Part shown: positions 17,131-26,795 of the stretch, in pieces | How positions within the stretch are numbered: the stretch's first letter is position 1 | Layout of the letters: every line of letters starts with the position of its first letter | Assembly (NCBI GenBank): GCA_027488335.1 | Contig: JAIYBU010000012.1 | Location: 1 to 39,896 of the forward strand | DNA: 39,896 nt | Direction of reading: 5' to 3' | Source of the DNA: Cytophagaceae bacterium | GTDB taxonomy: Bacteria; Bacteroidota; Bacteroidia; Cytophagales; Spirosomataceae | Program-made: the position numbers and the translations under genes | The notes under the pieces: generated by a model | Told to the model about the DNA's origin: nothing | Database searches by the model: none | What the model saw: the letters and a program-made list of their open reading frames with translations, nothing else

Positions 17131-20100
17131 TTAAGGTAAGTTCTGATTAATACAAGGTGTAATTTGTGCTTTAAAAATACTACCTTGTGTTGACTCAAAG
17201 CCAGGCATTAATAAAACTGATTTTTCTCCATTGTAATCAATTCGAGCATTATTTAACAGTTTATTTAATGCCTCTATTTTTCCTGCTTGGTATTTTTTAG
17301 CGATGCCATTAATATCATTATTCAAATTTAATTCTAATGGACAAAGTCTTACTGTAATAATCGCTTCCGCAGGATTACCTATATCAGCACCACAAACGGG
17401 ATGACTGGCAGAAGTTAGTGTAAATGTGGTATCTTTTGTAGGTTTTACAATCATTTCATACGTTTTATCATAAAAGTTATAAGTCCAATTATTAAAAGTA
17501 AAGGATGTTCCTTCAACATATTTATCCATGCTGAACATAATAATTGCAGAATCTCCTTTGACAATCGTTTTAGACCCAGTTACTGTTACAATAGGTTTTA
17601 CGCCCCACAGATTTACTTTAAGAACCTCATTATTGTATAACTTAAAAAAATCGCCTTCAAGTGTAGGAGAAGTACAGACCGCTCTAATCTTATAGGTTTT
17701 AGGGTGGTTTTTATCTATCCCACTTGGTAAATATTCAGGAATAGTTACTTCCACAAGGTTTCCTCCTTTTCGTGTGAACGGAACTTCATAAACATTATCA
17801 GGTTTATCCAAATTTTCTGAAACAAAATAAAGCTTTGTATTGTTAGGAAAATTTCCAACCCCAACAATGGTAAAATCGACTTTTGAAAGTTTGCACAAAT
17901 TTTCATAGTAATTTACTTCGGGGTAAGCATCAAAATTTGCCCTTATTAACCTTACCGTTCCTATTGCACTTCCAACCCCACAAGCATTCTTGGCATTATT
18001 TAAAACAATTATATGAGAATACTGATTATATCCAGTATTTACCTTTAAATAATAAGGGCTTGTATCGGTTGTAATTTCTTTTCTTTTACCATTAAGGCTA
18101 TAGTTCAATGTCCAAGGTGCAGAACCTGTAAAATCGACTTTTAGACTAAAATCCTGTATGTCTGTTTTATATGCTAAAGTTTGTGATACAAGCGTTGCTG
18201 TTGGTGCTATCGCACTATCGAAAAAAGTAATAAAATTATGCGTAGATGTGCTAAATACAATTTGATTGTCTTTTATACCTTTTATTCGGAAAAAAATTGG
18301 TTTATTGGTAGGAATATTTTGTATAGCATTTAAGACTATAGTGTCAGCACCAATAAAAGTATTCAAATCATAGAATACTTTTTCAGTTGGATGATAAAAT
18401 TGTAAAACAATATTAGAAACTGAATTGTCTTTTTTAAAAGGAAATCTAACAGTTGCCCCTTGACAAACTTCTAATTTATTAGGTGGAAATATGATGATTG
18501 GAGCTTGTGTTTTGGGTAAAAAATAATTGCTTGAATAGGTAAAATTAGCGTAAAACGGTTCATAAGAAAGACAATGAGCATCTTCAATAGATTTAATTTT
18601 TATTTTGTACCGAGAGTCTTTCAAACTTCTTGTGTTTGAAAAGTTATTGTAGGGTCTAAATAAATAATCATGTGTATTTGCGGTAAATTCCCTTGTGAAA
18701 TCTCCATCAAAATATTTAATTTTAAAAGGCGGAGTTCCATAGAAATGTAAGTTTTGTTCTACTATTCCCTCTTCAAACAAATCGGCACTTGCAGCGTTAT
18801 TATTCTCACTTATTTTTGGGTATGCTACTGTATGAATTAAAATTGGTTCACTAATAGCAAAGGGATTTTCTGAGACTAAATACACATAATAATCAGTATC
18901 CAATTCAAAAGGAATACCTACACCAGTGCCATAAATACCATAACCCTGTCCCGTTTGAGTATATAAATTTATTGGTTGTGAATATACTATTACAGATGGA
19001 TTCCCTACTTTAGTATACCGAACTTTATAGGTGTTTGATTTGGTAAATACATTTCCCAAATTATAATTAAAATAAAACATCTTACCTTCACAAACGATTG
19101 GATTACTTGTTAATGAAATTTGAATTGGCGAGTTTTGAACAACATTAATTTTTACAGAGCCAGTAAAAGCCACATTTCCGCAACTCCCACCCGATATGCC
19201 ATTAGCAGCAATAACAAAGTTTTGAAGTGAAGTTAGATTAGGAGGTAATGGTAAAAAAAACTCATTTTTAGCTTCATAACGCAGGGATGGAAATGACCAA
19301 TTATATCCATTGCTTGTGAATGCAACGGAATAATAATACCCATCAAAACCTCCTTTAGTATTCATTACATAAAATGATGGAGTTTGATTTGGCGTCACAA
19401 AAGCTTCTCCTGAAATTTGAAAGACTGGTGGTTGCCCCAAGTTAAATATACTTGCATAATATTTTTGTCCATATAAATTATTAGAAACGGAAACTACTCT
19501 GACCTCATAACTATTATAAAGGGTATCAAATGGAAGTACACCTTCCAATGTATTATTTGAGTAAGTTGTTGTTGGAATATCAATAAAAGCACTTTCATCC
19601 TCATAGCTTGAGTATAAAGCCTTTAGCTGAATTTTAAAATCAATAGTCGAATTTATACCAATGGGAGCATATTCAACTCTAATTTTACGATTAGAGCAAT
19701 TATTGCCTAATACATAAGCATAAGTAATATTTATATCTTTTGAGCCTCTATCAAAAACCTCAACAGTTACCTGTCCCTCTAAAATAGAGGATTCACAAAA
19801 TTCAAACCTCTTGTTCTCTTTCCCTTTTAGCTTAATACTTTCTATAAAAAAAGTTGTTGTTCTTGTTAAGGTATCTATCCTCACATAATTATCCAACAAG
19901 TGCATATTTATCTTTATTCGATTACCAAAATTAGTTTTCAGAATAACTTCATAATAATTTATACTTGTAGGATTCAAACCCCTACCATTTAAAGCGACTT
20001 TCAAAGAAAAGGCTTCATTTTTATTAATTTTAATATCCCCATTTGAATAAATTAATCCCTTAATCCTTTCCACAATTTCAAATCTATCTTCAAACTCATA

Positions 20101-21102
20101 ACCTAAATCTACACTGTATTTAGAATCATTAGGTTCGAAGGTGAGAATATAGGTGCCTGGCTCAATATTATTCGGCAATTGAATAAGATAAATACCTGCC
20201 GAATCAAGAATAACAGGTAAGTTCTGCCAATAACTATTGTAGTATGACCGATATTTAGGTATAAATGTTACATGTGGTGGTACAATTCCCTTAATCTTTA
20301 AACGGACTTCCATCACCTCACTTTTACAAAAAAACTTACTTGCATTTAAACCATCTATAACTCTTCGTTCGTTAATTTTAGGAAATACTTGATAATCCGT
20401 ATAACTTCCAGTATGACTATAATAGTCAATAGTATTAGTACAGCCATTGGCATCAGTCAGAGCATCTAATATATAATGATTCGACGTCTTTCTATTGTAC
20501 ATGTAGGTAAATGTATCAACAGGCATATTTACCTTCAATGTATCATCAATAATATAAGAGAACGGTAATTTCCCCCTCGTTCTTATAAAATTAATTGGGA
20601 TTAAATCTCCTAATGTCCTATCATCATCAGTTTGAGTTTCTCGAAAATTAAGAGATAGTTTTGGGGTTGGATTTATTATCAATTTTTGGTCTAAAATTAC
20701 TGTTTCAAGCAAATTATTATAATAACCATAGACCGATAATCGAATTTTATAAATTTGAGTTTGGGTAATTTCTGATAACGTCTTTGTATCGATTCCAAAA
20801 CGAGTATAAGTTGAAGCAGTTTTAGAAATTATATTTAAATAAGTCACCTCGTTTGTAGTACTATTTATTGCTTCAAATAAATAATTATAAGAATCTGGTG
20901 TCGGAGTGAGTGAAATATAAATAGCCTCACCCGCACAAATTAACGAATCACTTAGTCTGATTGAAGGAGATTGTGATTCTATTAAATAGTTTGTTGAAAT
21001 TTCTTTCGTAGGCCCTAATTGTGCAAAAGAAGATTTATAAAAAAGTAAGAAAAAAAATAATATTTTTAAATATTTATTATTGTCTACATTCATTTGTTTC
21101 AT
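17131..21102 (-). CDS. Very large secreted modular surface protein
   Basis: About 1323 residues if started at ATG 21102 (ATG 21093 is equally possible; the GTG at 21117 less so). A signal peptide (ILFFFLLFYKSSFAQ) leads into a chain of beta-sandwich modules of roughly 130-250 residues. Several open with a shared pattern: SLICAGEAIYISL, FFCKSEVMEVRL, PIVCEGKMFYFNY, LEVCQGATVRFPF, ENLCKLSKVDFTI. A second cysteine usually occurs later in the module. The C-terminus (KIEALNKLLNNARIDYNGEK, then VLLMPGFESTQGSIFKAQI) is the coathanger-type end seen in Bacteroidota surface proteins. It looks like an adhesin or structural surface protein; no enzyme motif is seen. The sequence reads more AT-rich than its neighbours, which may indicate transfer. 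Confidence 0.8.
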   Translation of the reverse strand: MKQMNVDNNKYLKILFFFLLFYKSSFAQLGPTKEISTNYLIESQSPSIRLSDSLICAGEAIYISLTPTPDSYNYLFEAINSTTNEVTYLNIISKTASTYTRFGIDTKTLSEITQTQIYKIRLSVYGYYNNLLETVILDQKLIINPTPKLSLNFRETQTDDDRTLGDLIPINFIRTRGKLPFSYIIDDTLKVNMPVDTFTYMYNRKTSNHYILDALTDANGCTNTIDYYSHTGSYTDYQVFPKINERRVIDGLNASKFFCKSEVMEVRLKIKGIVPPHVTFIPKYRSYYNSYWQNLPVILDSAGIYLIQLPNNIEPGTYILTFEPNDSKYSVDLGYEFEDRFEIVERIKGLIYSNGDIKINKNEAFSLKVALNGRGLNPTSINYYEVILKTNFGNRIKINMHLLDNYVRIDTLTRTTTFFIESIKLKGKENKRFEFCESSILEGQVTVEVFDRGSKDINITYAYVLGNNCSNRKIRVEYAPIGINSTIDFKIQLKALYSSYEDESAFIDIPTTTYSNNTLEGVLPFDTLYNSYEVRVVSVSNNLYGQKYYASIFNLGQPPVFQISGEAFVTPNQTPSFYVMNTKGGFDGYYYSVAFTSNGYNWSFPSLRYEAKNEFFLPLPPNLTSLQNFVIAANGISGGSCGNVAFTGSVKINVVQNSPIQISLTSNPIVCEGKMFYFNYNLGNVFTKSNTYKVRYTKVGNPSVIVYSQPINLYTQTGQGYGIYGTGVGIPFELDTDYYVYLVSENPFAISEPILIHTVAYPKISENNNAASADLFEEGIVEQNLHFYGTPPFKIKYFDGDFTREFTANTHDYLFRPYNNFSNTRSLKDSRYKIKIKSIEDAHCLSYEPFYANFTYSSNYFLPKTQAPIIIFPPNKLEVCQGATVRFPFKKDNSVSNIVLQFYHPTEKVFYDLNTFIGADTIVLNAIQNIPTNKPIFFRIKGIKDNQIVFSTSTHNFITFFDSAIAPTATLVSQTLAYKTDIQDFSLKVDFTGSAPWTLNYSLNGKRKEITTDTSPYYLKVNTGYNQYSHIIVLNNAKNACGVGSAIGTVRLIRANFDAYPEVNYYENLCKLSKVDFTIVGVGNFPNNTKLYFVSENLDKPDNVYEVPFTRKGGNLVEVTIPEYLPSGIDKNHPKTYKIRAVCTSPTLEGDFFKLYNNEVLKVNLWGVKPIVTVTGSKTIVKGDSAIIMFSMDKYVEGTSFTFNNWTYNFYDKTYEMIVKPTKDTTFTLTSASHPVCGADIGNPAEAIITVRLCPLELNLNNDINGIAKKYQAGKIEALNKLLNNARIDYNGEKSVLLMPGFESTQGSIFKAQITPCINQNLP

Positions 21103-21322
21103 TGGGAAAACATACACTTTTTAGATAACAAATTACTCAAATTTACAACCCCCCAAAATGCAAATCACGTTTATCTTAATAGTTAATATTGTTAGGCTGG
21201 ATTCGTGCATAGTATTCTCAAAATGTAATACTCCTTAGAAATAGTCATTAAAACGACTTATTTCAGAATCAACTTAACTTCTCGACATTTACATATTTTT
21301 GATAGACTTTAAAAAATGAACA

Positions 21323-23518
21323 TCATTCCCCTGGATGATAAGTCCGTTCGGCATTTTTCAATACATCTTCTTTATAAAAAAGTACATCTTTGAATTTACC
21401 TTTGGTGTACATCTCGAGTTGGTCGTTGAAATGTTTTGAGCTTGGGTTGCCACTTTCGCCACCAGCCAACAATGATTTTGCCTTGATTTTTGGGCCAAAT
21501 TCTACGGCACAAATAAAACTATTGCCACTCACACCGTAGCGTTTTTGGGTGGATGGATAATAACGACTATTGTACGAAGGCAACATTCCCCACAATGCCG
21601 AAGCAAAACCCACGGGAACACTCGGCTGTGCATCATCGTACTTTTGCTGAATATCTGACGAAATTCTTTGGTAACGATTGATTTCGCCCCACGGCATTTG
21701 CCATTTGCCAAATTTCTTTTTCAAATCATTAACCACCGTCAATAATGGCGGTAAGACCTGCTCAGGCGTGGCCGATGCCGCAAATCGTTTTACGTTAGCT
21801 ACTTGGTCGTCTTCACCTTCATCGATATACAATTTTTGTAGAGTCGTACTCAATTTCCCTGCCCATTCTATCGCCAACGTAGTAGCTACTGAAGTTTCTG
21901 ATGAATGATAATTCCATTTTTTCAGCTCAGCGATTGGCTCGCTCAAAGCAGCATAAAGCGAATCGGTAGGTTTTACATTTTTCTCGAAAACATTAATCAA
22001 CGACGGAATCAAGACTTCGAAAGCCGCCAAATTTGTATCATAACCTGCTGCAATCACTTTATCAATTGTATAGCTTTTTTCTTTATCCAAAACCTTCACG
22101 GCATTTACACCTCTAAAATTCTCTCCATCGGGTGCCATATAGGGAGGGTAATCTGCTTTCTTCGGACTCATCGCTCCTGCTGCTGAAAATGGTGTAGAAT
22201 TACAATTTTGCAACCAACCATTCGCTGGGTTATACACATGAACTGTTTCGTCAACTGTATGTAAGCCTTTCCATTCGGTGGCCGATGTGCTTCCGTCAAT
22301 TACTTTTGCCCAATTGAGTTTTTTATCACGTACAGGCACAAAGTTGCCGTGCCAATAAGCAATATTTCCTTTATTATCGGCAAAAACGGTACTGTTTGAC
22401 GTATTCGCTCGTAAGTCCATTGTCTTTTTGTAATCTTCAAAACCTTTGGCTTTCGTACGTTTCCAACTCTGAATCAGACTCGTCATTGAACGATTATATG
22501 ATTTTAGGCTAATCCACTGGTCATTACGTTTTGCCATAATCGGTCCATGATGTGTAGCATAAGTTGTGAAAATTTTGGTTTTCAGAGCATCGCCATCTTT
22601 ATAACTGATTCTTATCTTTTTCTCAGTAACTGGTTTTAATTGTTTATCGTATTCATAGAAATATTTCTCTCCTTTTTTCGTAATTTTCTCGGCATAAACA
22701 TCAGCTACATCCACATTGCACGAAGTATGCATCCAACCACAATAATCGTTAAAGCCTTGATAAACAAATATCTGTCCCCAAGTTACTGCACCGTAAGCGT
22801 TTAACCCCTCTTCGCTCGTTACTTGTACTTCGGGTCTGAAATAAAACGTTACGTGCGGATTGATGTACAAGATAGCATTTCCCGAAGCCGTGATTTTAGG
22901 CGAAAAAGCAAAACCATTTGAACCTGTTTGATTTTCGGGGTCTTTAGGTTCGGCGGTGTAAGTAACTTTATCACCTGAGTAGAAATTCTTCAATTCAGCC
23001 GTTGTAATATCAGCCGTGCTAATTGCCCCAATGCTCCCATCCGTCCACAAAAGTGGATACCACGGTTTAAAGCGAGTCAGCAAGGCAGGTTTTGTATTGG
23101 GGTGCGTGTGTAAATAAAAGTTTATACCATCGGCATAGGCATTAAGTAGTTTTTTCATCCACGGCTCAGCTTTGTTATAGTCGGCAATGGCATCGGTTGT
23201 ATCAATCAGCAATTTTATTTGTAAATCATCGTAAAGACTGGATTCTCCTTTAATTTCGGACATTCTACCCAATTTTTCGATATAATTCATTTCTACTCGC
23301 TTGAAATCATCTTCGCATTGGGCGTAGAGCAAACCAAAAACGGCATCAGCATCGGATTTTCCATAAATGTGCGGAATCCCCCAGTTATCACGAATGATGT
23401 TTACTCGCTTAGCTTGCTGTTGAAAACGAGTAATCTCGGTAACCGAAAATTTACTCGAAACCGTTTTTTGGGCAAATATTGGGAAGGACAGTAAAAAAAG
23501 TAAACAAAAAGATTTCAT
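21323..23518 (-). CDS. Penicillin acylase family (S45) Ntn hydrolase
   Basis: The 731-residue precursor has a signal peptide (PIFAQ, cut near residue 16), an alpha chain with VNIIRDNWGIPHIYGKSDADA, a linker, and the self-cleavage site QTG|SNGFAF with Ser200 as the likely N-terminal nucleophile of the beta chain. The beta chain continues with GNAILYINPH, the conserved tract TTYATHHGPIM, and the late GNSFICAVEFG. These enzymes mature in the periplasm and cleave amide bonds of acylated amines (beta-lactams, acyl-homoserine lactones, or others); the natural substrate cannot be inferred. It is a single-gene unit. Length and key residues are intact. Confidence 0.9.
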   Translation of the reverse strand: MKSFCLLFLLSFPIFAQKTVSSKFSVTEITRFQQQAKRVNIIRDNWGIPHIYGKSDADAVFGLLYAQCEDDFKRVEMNYIEKLGRMSEIKGESSLYDDLQIKLLIDTTDAIADYNKAEPWMKKLLNAYADGINFYLHTHPNTKPALLTRFKPWYPLLWTDGSIGAISTADITTAELKNFYSGDKVTYTAEPKDPENQTGSNGFAFSPKITASGNAILYINPHVTFYFRPEVQVTSEEGLNAYGAVTWGQIFVYQGFNDYCGWMHTSCNVDVADVYAEKITKKGEKYFYEYDKQLKPVTEKKIRISYKDGDALKTKIFTTYATHHGPIMAKRNDQWISLKSYNRSMTSLIQSWKRTKAKGFEDYKKTMDLRANTSNSTVFADNKGNIAYWHGNFVPVRDKKLNWAKVIDGSTSATEWKGLHTVDETVHVYNPANGWLQNCNSTPFSAAGAMSPKKADYPPYMAPDGENFRGVNAVKVLDKEKSYTIDKVIAAGYDTNLAAFEVLIPSLINVFEKNVKPTDSLYAALSEPIAELKKWNYHSSETSVATTLAIEWAGKLSTTLQKLYIDEGEDDQVANVKRFAASATPEQVLPPLLTVVNDLKKKFGKWQMPWGEINRYQRISSDIQQKYDDAQPSVPVGFASALWGMLPSYNSRYYPSTQKRYGVSGNSFICAVEFGPKIKAKSLLAGGESGNPSSKHFNDQLEMYTKGKFKDVLFYKEDVLKNAERTYHPGE

Positions 23519-23833
23519 AAAAAAGGTTTATGCGTTTGAGTGATGAAAAATGGTTTAGCAAACATACACAAAATTGTAAACAAGATTGAAAAGTAAGACA
23601 GGTTTTTAGCCTATTAAATAGCATGAGTTTAAAAATAAACTTCGCACTATTGACAATTTAAAAACTTATCTTGCAGTTTAACAAAAAATTATTGCTAAAT
23701 TTATTTAAAAAACTTATAATCAATTACTTACAAAAAACAAAGTCCTATTAACAATCAATTAACAAATCAGTTGCAAACCTTTTGATACCTTTCTGCATCT
23801 AAAGTATAAATTAACAAATAATTCTATAAGACG
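23519..23833. other. Divergent intergenic region
   Basis: About 315 AT-rich bases separate the acylase gene (-) and the Arg/Asn/Ser-rich protein gene (+) and must hold both promoters. On the minus strand TATGTTTG (23566-23559) fits a -7 element for the acylase, but its nearest TTG is only 14 bases away. No gene, RNA or repeat is visible. Confidence 0.4.
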
Positions 23834-24907
23834 ATGAGAAACTTCATGATAGCCGCAATGATGGTATTCACAACTATTCTTTCGGCAAATGCACAATACG
23901 GTGGTGGTGTTTATGATAACTATGGCAATGGTTACGGCTATGATGATGACCGCTATTATTACGATGATGAGTTTGACTGGCATTGGGATATCCGAGTGCG
24001 TATCAGCAATGGTATTCAGAATGGCCTTATCACCCGTAATGAAGCTAACCGTTTATATCGACGTTTGGAAGATGTAGAACGTAAAGAATATGCCTACTTA
24101 TCGGATGGAATATTTAATCGTTGGGAACAACAGGAAATCTGGGACGATGTAGCATACCTCAACCGCCAGGTTGGTATCGAGCTATATGACTATGACCGTA
24201 GATTCTATGGCTTTGATATGGCTTGGAATGACCTTCGTGGCTATCCTCGTTGGTACTATCAAGGTGGATTTGATTTCTATCGTTTCGACCGCCGTGGTTT
24301 CGGTAACATCCGTTTAGGTTATGTTCCTCGCCCCAACTACAATGGTTGGTACAGAAACGACCGAAATCGTGTAGGCCGTGAGTATTATAGTGAACGTAGC
24401 CGTTATCGCAGCAATAATAATTCTCGTAGTTATGAAGGCGGTCGCTACGACAACCGTACATCAAGAGACTGGAATAACAATGGTCGCTCATCGAGAGATG
24501 GCTATGACAATAATCGTAATTCTCGCCCCGACTGGAATAACAATGAGCGTAGCTCAAGAAGCAACGATAATAGCCGAAGCAGTCGCCCAGATTGGAGCAA
24601 CAATGAGCGTGGTTCGAGGGGTGGAAGCGAAAACTCACCTGTTACGCCAATACCTACCGACCGTAGCCCACGTGAATACGGGAACGATTCAAGAAATAAT
24701 CGCCCAAACACAGGCGAAAGCCGTTCGGATAATTATGGTCGTGGCAGTGGAATAGAATCAAACCGTAGCGAGCGTAGTATGCCAAATACGTCAGAAGAAA
24801 ACCGTGAACGTGGAGAGCGTAGCTCGGAAGCTGGCCGTAGCGAACGCAGCGAAAGACCTTCAAACGATGGCAGCAGCCGTAGCGAGGGAAGGGGTAGAAG
24901 AAATTAA
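23834..24907 (+). CDS. Secreted protein with Arg/Asn/Ser-rich tail
   Basis: The 357-residue protein has a signal peptide (MRNFMIAAMMVFTTILSANAQ, cut near residue 21). A Tyr/Asp/Gly-rich stretch (about 22-48) follows, then a folded-looking, aromatic and charged segment (about 49-175) with repeated helices IQNGLITRNEANRLYRRLEDVE and GIFNRWEQQEIWDDVAYLNRQ. From about 190 to the end it is a low-complexity tail of Arg, Asn, Ser and Gly with loose repeats of the type DWNNNxRSSR and RSERS. The tail is strongly basic and probably disordered, so it may bind polyanions or cell-wall material; this is inference. I recognise no family. It ends at a strong bidirectional terminator. Confidence 0.75.
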   Translation: MRNFMIAAMMVFTTILSANAQYGGGVYDNYGNGYGYDDDRYYYDDEFDWHWDIRVRISNGIQNGLITRNEANRLYRRLEDVERKEYAYLSDGIFNRWEQQEIWDDVAYLNRQVGIELYDYDRRFYGFDMAWNDLRGYPRWYYQGGFDFYRFDRRGFGNIRLGYVPRPNYNGWYRNDRNRVGREYYSERSRYRSNNNSRSYEGGRYDNRTSRDWNNNGRSSRDGYDNNRNSRPDWNNNERSSRSNDNSRSSRPDWSNNERGSRGGSENSPVTPIPTDRSPREYGNDSRNNRPNTGESRSDNYGRGSGIESNRSERSMPNTSEENRERGERSSEAGRSERSERPSNDGSSRSEGRGRRN

Positions 24908-24940
24908 TTATGGTAAATAGTCGTAGTCGATAGAAGAATA

Positions 24941-24981
24941 AGCAAAAGCGGTCAAAATTTAAAATTTTGACCGCTTTTGCT
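24941..24981. terminator. Bidirectional terminator
   Basis: A perfect stem of about 18 pairs (24941-24958 with 24964-24981, core AGCAAAAGCGGTC) lies between the convergent secreted-protein gene and the helicase gene. The arms are A/T-rich at the loop end and T-rich on both exits. Confidence 0.75.
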
Positions 24982-25034
24982 TCATGCAAATTATAAACTG
25001 AGTAACTACCAGCATTACTGTAAACTATAAAAAA

Positions 25035-26363
25035 TTACCTCGCAATTTCAATTTTATACTTTTTCCCTTTCATCTTTTCTTCTCTGATAAGTTGCAAGAG
25101 TGTATTTACTTTTGTGCGTTTTACGGCTGCAAACGACGTAAAATCTTTCACTTCGATAAGCCCCAAATCGCCTTTTTCGAGTTGGCCTTTTTGTGATAAA
25201 AACCCTACAATATCTATTTTATTGAGTTTATTTTTCTTTCCTCCACTAATGTAAAGTGTCTGATATTCAGGAAGTTGTGGCAACGGATAGCGTCTGGAAA
25301 GTACCAATTCCTCCAAGTTTTTATCAACATAAGCAGGGCGTTCTTCATCTCTACTAAAAATCAGATACGACGTTCCCGAAGCGTGCATCCGTGCTGTACG
25401 GCCATTGCGATGCACAAATTCGTGAGCTTGCAACGGCAAATGATAATGAATAACGTGCTTCATTTCAGGAATATCCAAACCACGAGCCGCCAAATCGGTC
25501 GTGACTAAATAATTTACACTACCATTTCTGAAGCGAATCAACGCACGTTCACGGGCATCCTGCTCCATTCCACCGTGGTAGAATGTTGCTACAATACCCT
25601 TTTGGTTCAAAAATTCACTCGTTCGCTCGGCCGCATCTCGATGATTACAGAAAATCAAAGCCGCTTCAGAATTGAGCGAGCAAACCAAATCAAATACCGT
25701 ATCAAGTTTATCTTTTTCATCCGAAATCACCAACTTCATCGTCAGTTGCTCATTTTCGGCACTTTTTTCTGGTAGAAAATTTAAAACATTCGGTTCGGTC
25801 AAACCCGTAAATTCTGGAATTTCAATACCTGCCGTTGCCGAAACCAGTACTCTTTTATTGAGGTTCGGTAAATTTCCGATAATAAAAGACATTTGTTCAT
25901 GAAAACCCAAATCCAACGATTTATCGAATTCATCAAGCACCAACGTCATGATTCCGTCAAGCTCAAAAGTCTTACGGGTAATATGGTCGGCAATTCGACC
26001 AGGGGTTCCTATCAATAAAGCTGGTGGAGTCGATAAGTTTTGTATTTCGGTAGCCATCGGGTGTCCGCCGTAGAAAACATTTACCTTAAAACCTGTTGCC
26101 ATTTTTCGCCAAACCTGCTCAATCTGCATCGCCAACTCACGAGAAGGTGCCAGTACCAAGCACTGAACTTTTGTTTGCTCTGCTTTAAGTAATTGAAAAA
26201 CAGGCAATAAAAAACCCAATGTTTTGCCCGAACCAGTAGGTGCAAGAAGAAGCGTATCGCTATTGCGAGCCGTGATAGCTTTTTGTGCCGCAACCTGCAT
26301 CGGATTGAGGTTCTCGATGCCCAGATTGGCTAATAGTTGCGAATGTTGTTGATGACTATCCAT
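25035..26363 (-). CDS. dbpA: DbpA-type DEAD-box RNA helicase
   Basis: The 442-residue ATP-dependent RNA helicase has the Q-motif region NLNPMQVAAQKAI, motif I APTGSGKT (41-48), PSRELA, GTPGRI, motif II as DEFD (144-147), SAT, the second RecA domain with TDLAARGLDIP and HRNGRTAR, and a C-terminal DbpA RNA-binding domain (about 365-442) with TLYISGGKKNKLNKIDIVGFL and a KGKKYKIEIAR end. DbpA binds 23S rRNA hairpin 92 and helps assemble the large ribosomal subunit. Motif II DEFD instead of DEAD is a conservative change that keeps the Asp-Glu. A TACCTTTG element (26375-26368) only five bases before the ATG hints at a leaderless transcript, without a clear -33. Confidence 0.88.
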   Translation of the reverse strand: MDSHQQHSQLLANLGIENLNPMQVAAQKAITARNSDTLLLAPTGSGKTLGFLLPVFQLLKAEQTKVQCLVLAPSRELAMQIEQVWRKMATGFKVNVFYGGHPMATEIQNLSTPPALLIGTPGRIADHITRKTFELDGIMTLVLDEFDKSLDLGFHEQMSFIIGNLPNLNKRVLVSATAGIEIPEFTGLTEPNVLNFLPEKSAENEQLTMKLVISDEKDKLDTVFDLVCSLNSEAALIFCNHRDAAERTSEFLNQKGIVATFYHGGMEQDARERALIRFRNGSVNYLVTTDLAARGLDIPEMKHVIHYHLPLQAHEFVHRNGRTARMHASGTSYLIFSRDEERPAYVDKNLEELVLSRRYPLPQLPEYQTLYISGGKKNKLNKIDIVGFLSQKGQLEKGDLGLIEVKDFTSFAAVKRTKVNTLLQLIREEKMKGKKYKIEIAR

Positions 26364-26795
26364 ACCACAAAGGTACGGACAATAAATAGGATTTTATCGA
26401 AATATTTGTTCACCCATCCCTATACACCTAAAGTAATATTTCAAAAATAACCCAACTCCACCTAATGCTTGTAAATCCTTATTTTGGTCATTTCTTACGA
26501 TGTTTTTTAAAAATAAATGGTTTTTTCTATACTTTTTAATTATTCAAATGGTTTATTCGAGCGATAAGTTAGCATTTTAGTACTCAAAAATTAGCCTATC
26601 AATCCATAAAATTTATAGATTAAAAGATTAAAATTTATGATAAAAATCCTTTTTTTGTAGAATATTAAAATATATAACATTAACTTTGCTTAATATGCCA
26701 ATAATTAAAATAAAATTTATTATTGGACTTTTAAACGTGAAACATAAATTTCCAGAGATACCTGGACAATCTAACCTAAAGCTTAACTATTGTTT
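26364..26795 (+). promoter_or_regulatory. Long AT-rich upstream region of glycan cluster
   Basis: No gene is seen in these roughly 430 bases. The candidate promoter for the aminotransferase is TTG (26655-26657), 23 bases, TAACTTTG (26681-26688), about 107 bases before the ATG. The nonamer AAAATTTAT occurs three times (26608, 26630, 26712) around it, possibly as A/T-rich regulator or UP-like sites, though this is unproven in such AT-rich DNA. Confidence 0.35.

Noticed and set aside
17131..21102. The giant surface protein as the substrate of the adjacent type I exporter
   Set aside because: It has an N-terminal Sec-type signal peptide and no glycine-rich RTX or other C-terminal type I signal; closeness alone is not enough.
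24159..24755. Long alternative frames on both strands inside the Arg/Asn/Ser-rich gene
   Set aside because: They are mirror images of low-complexity coding sequence; only the plus-strand frame from 23834 has a signal peptide and a terminator at its end.
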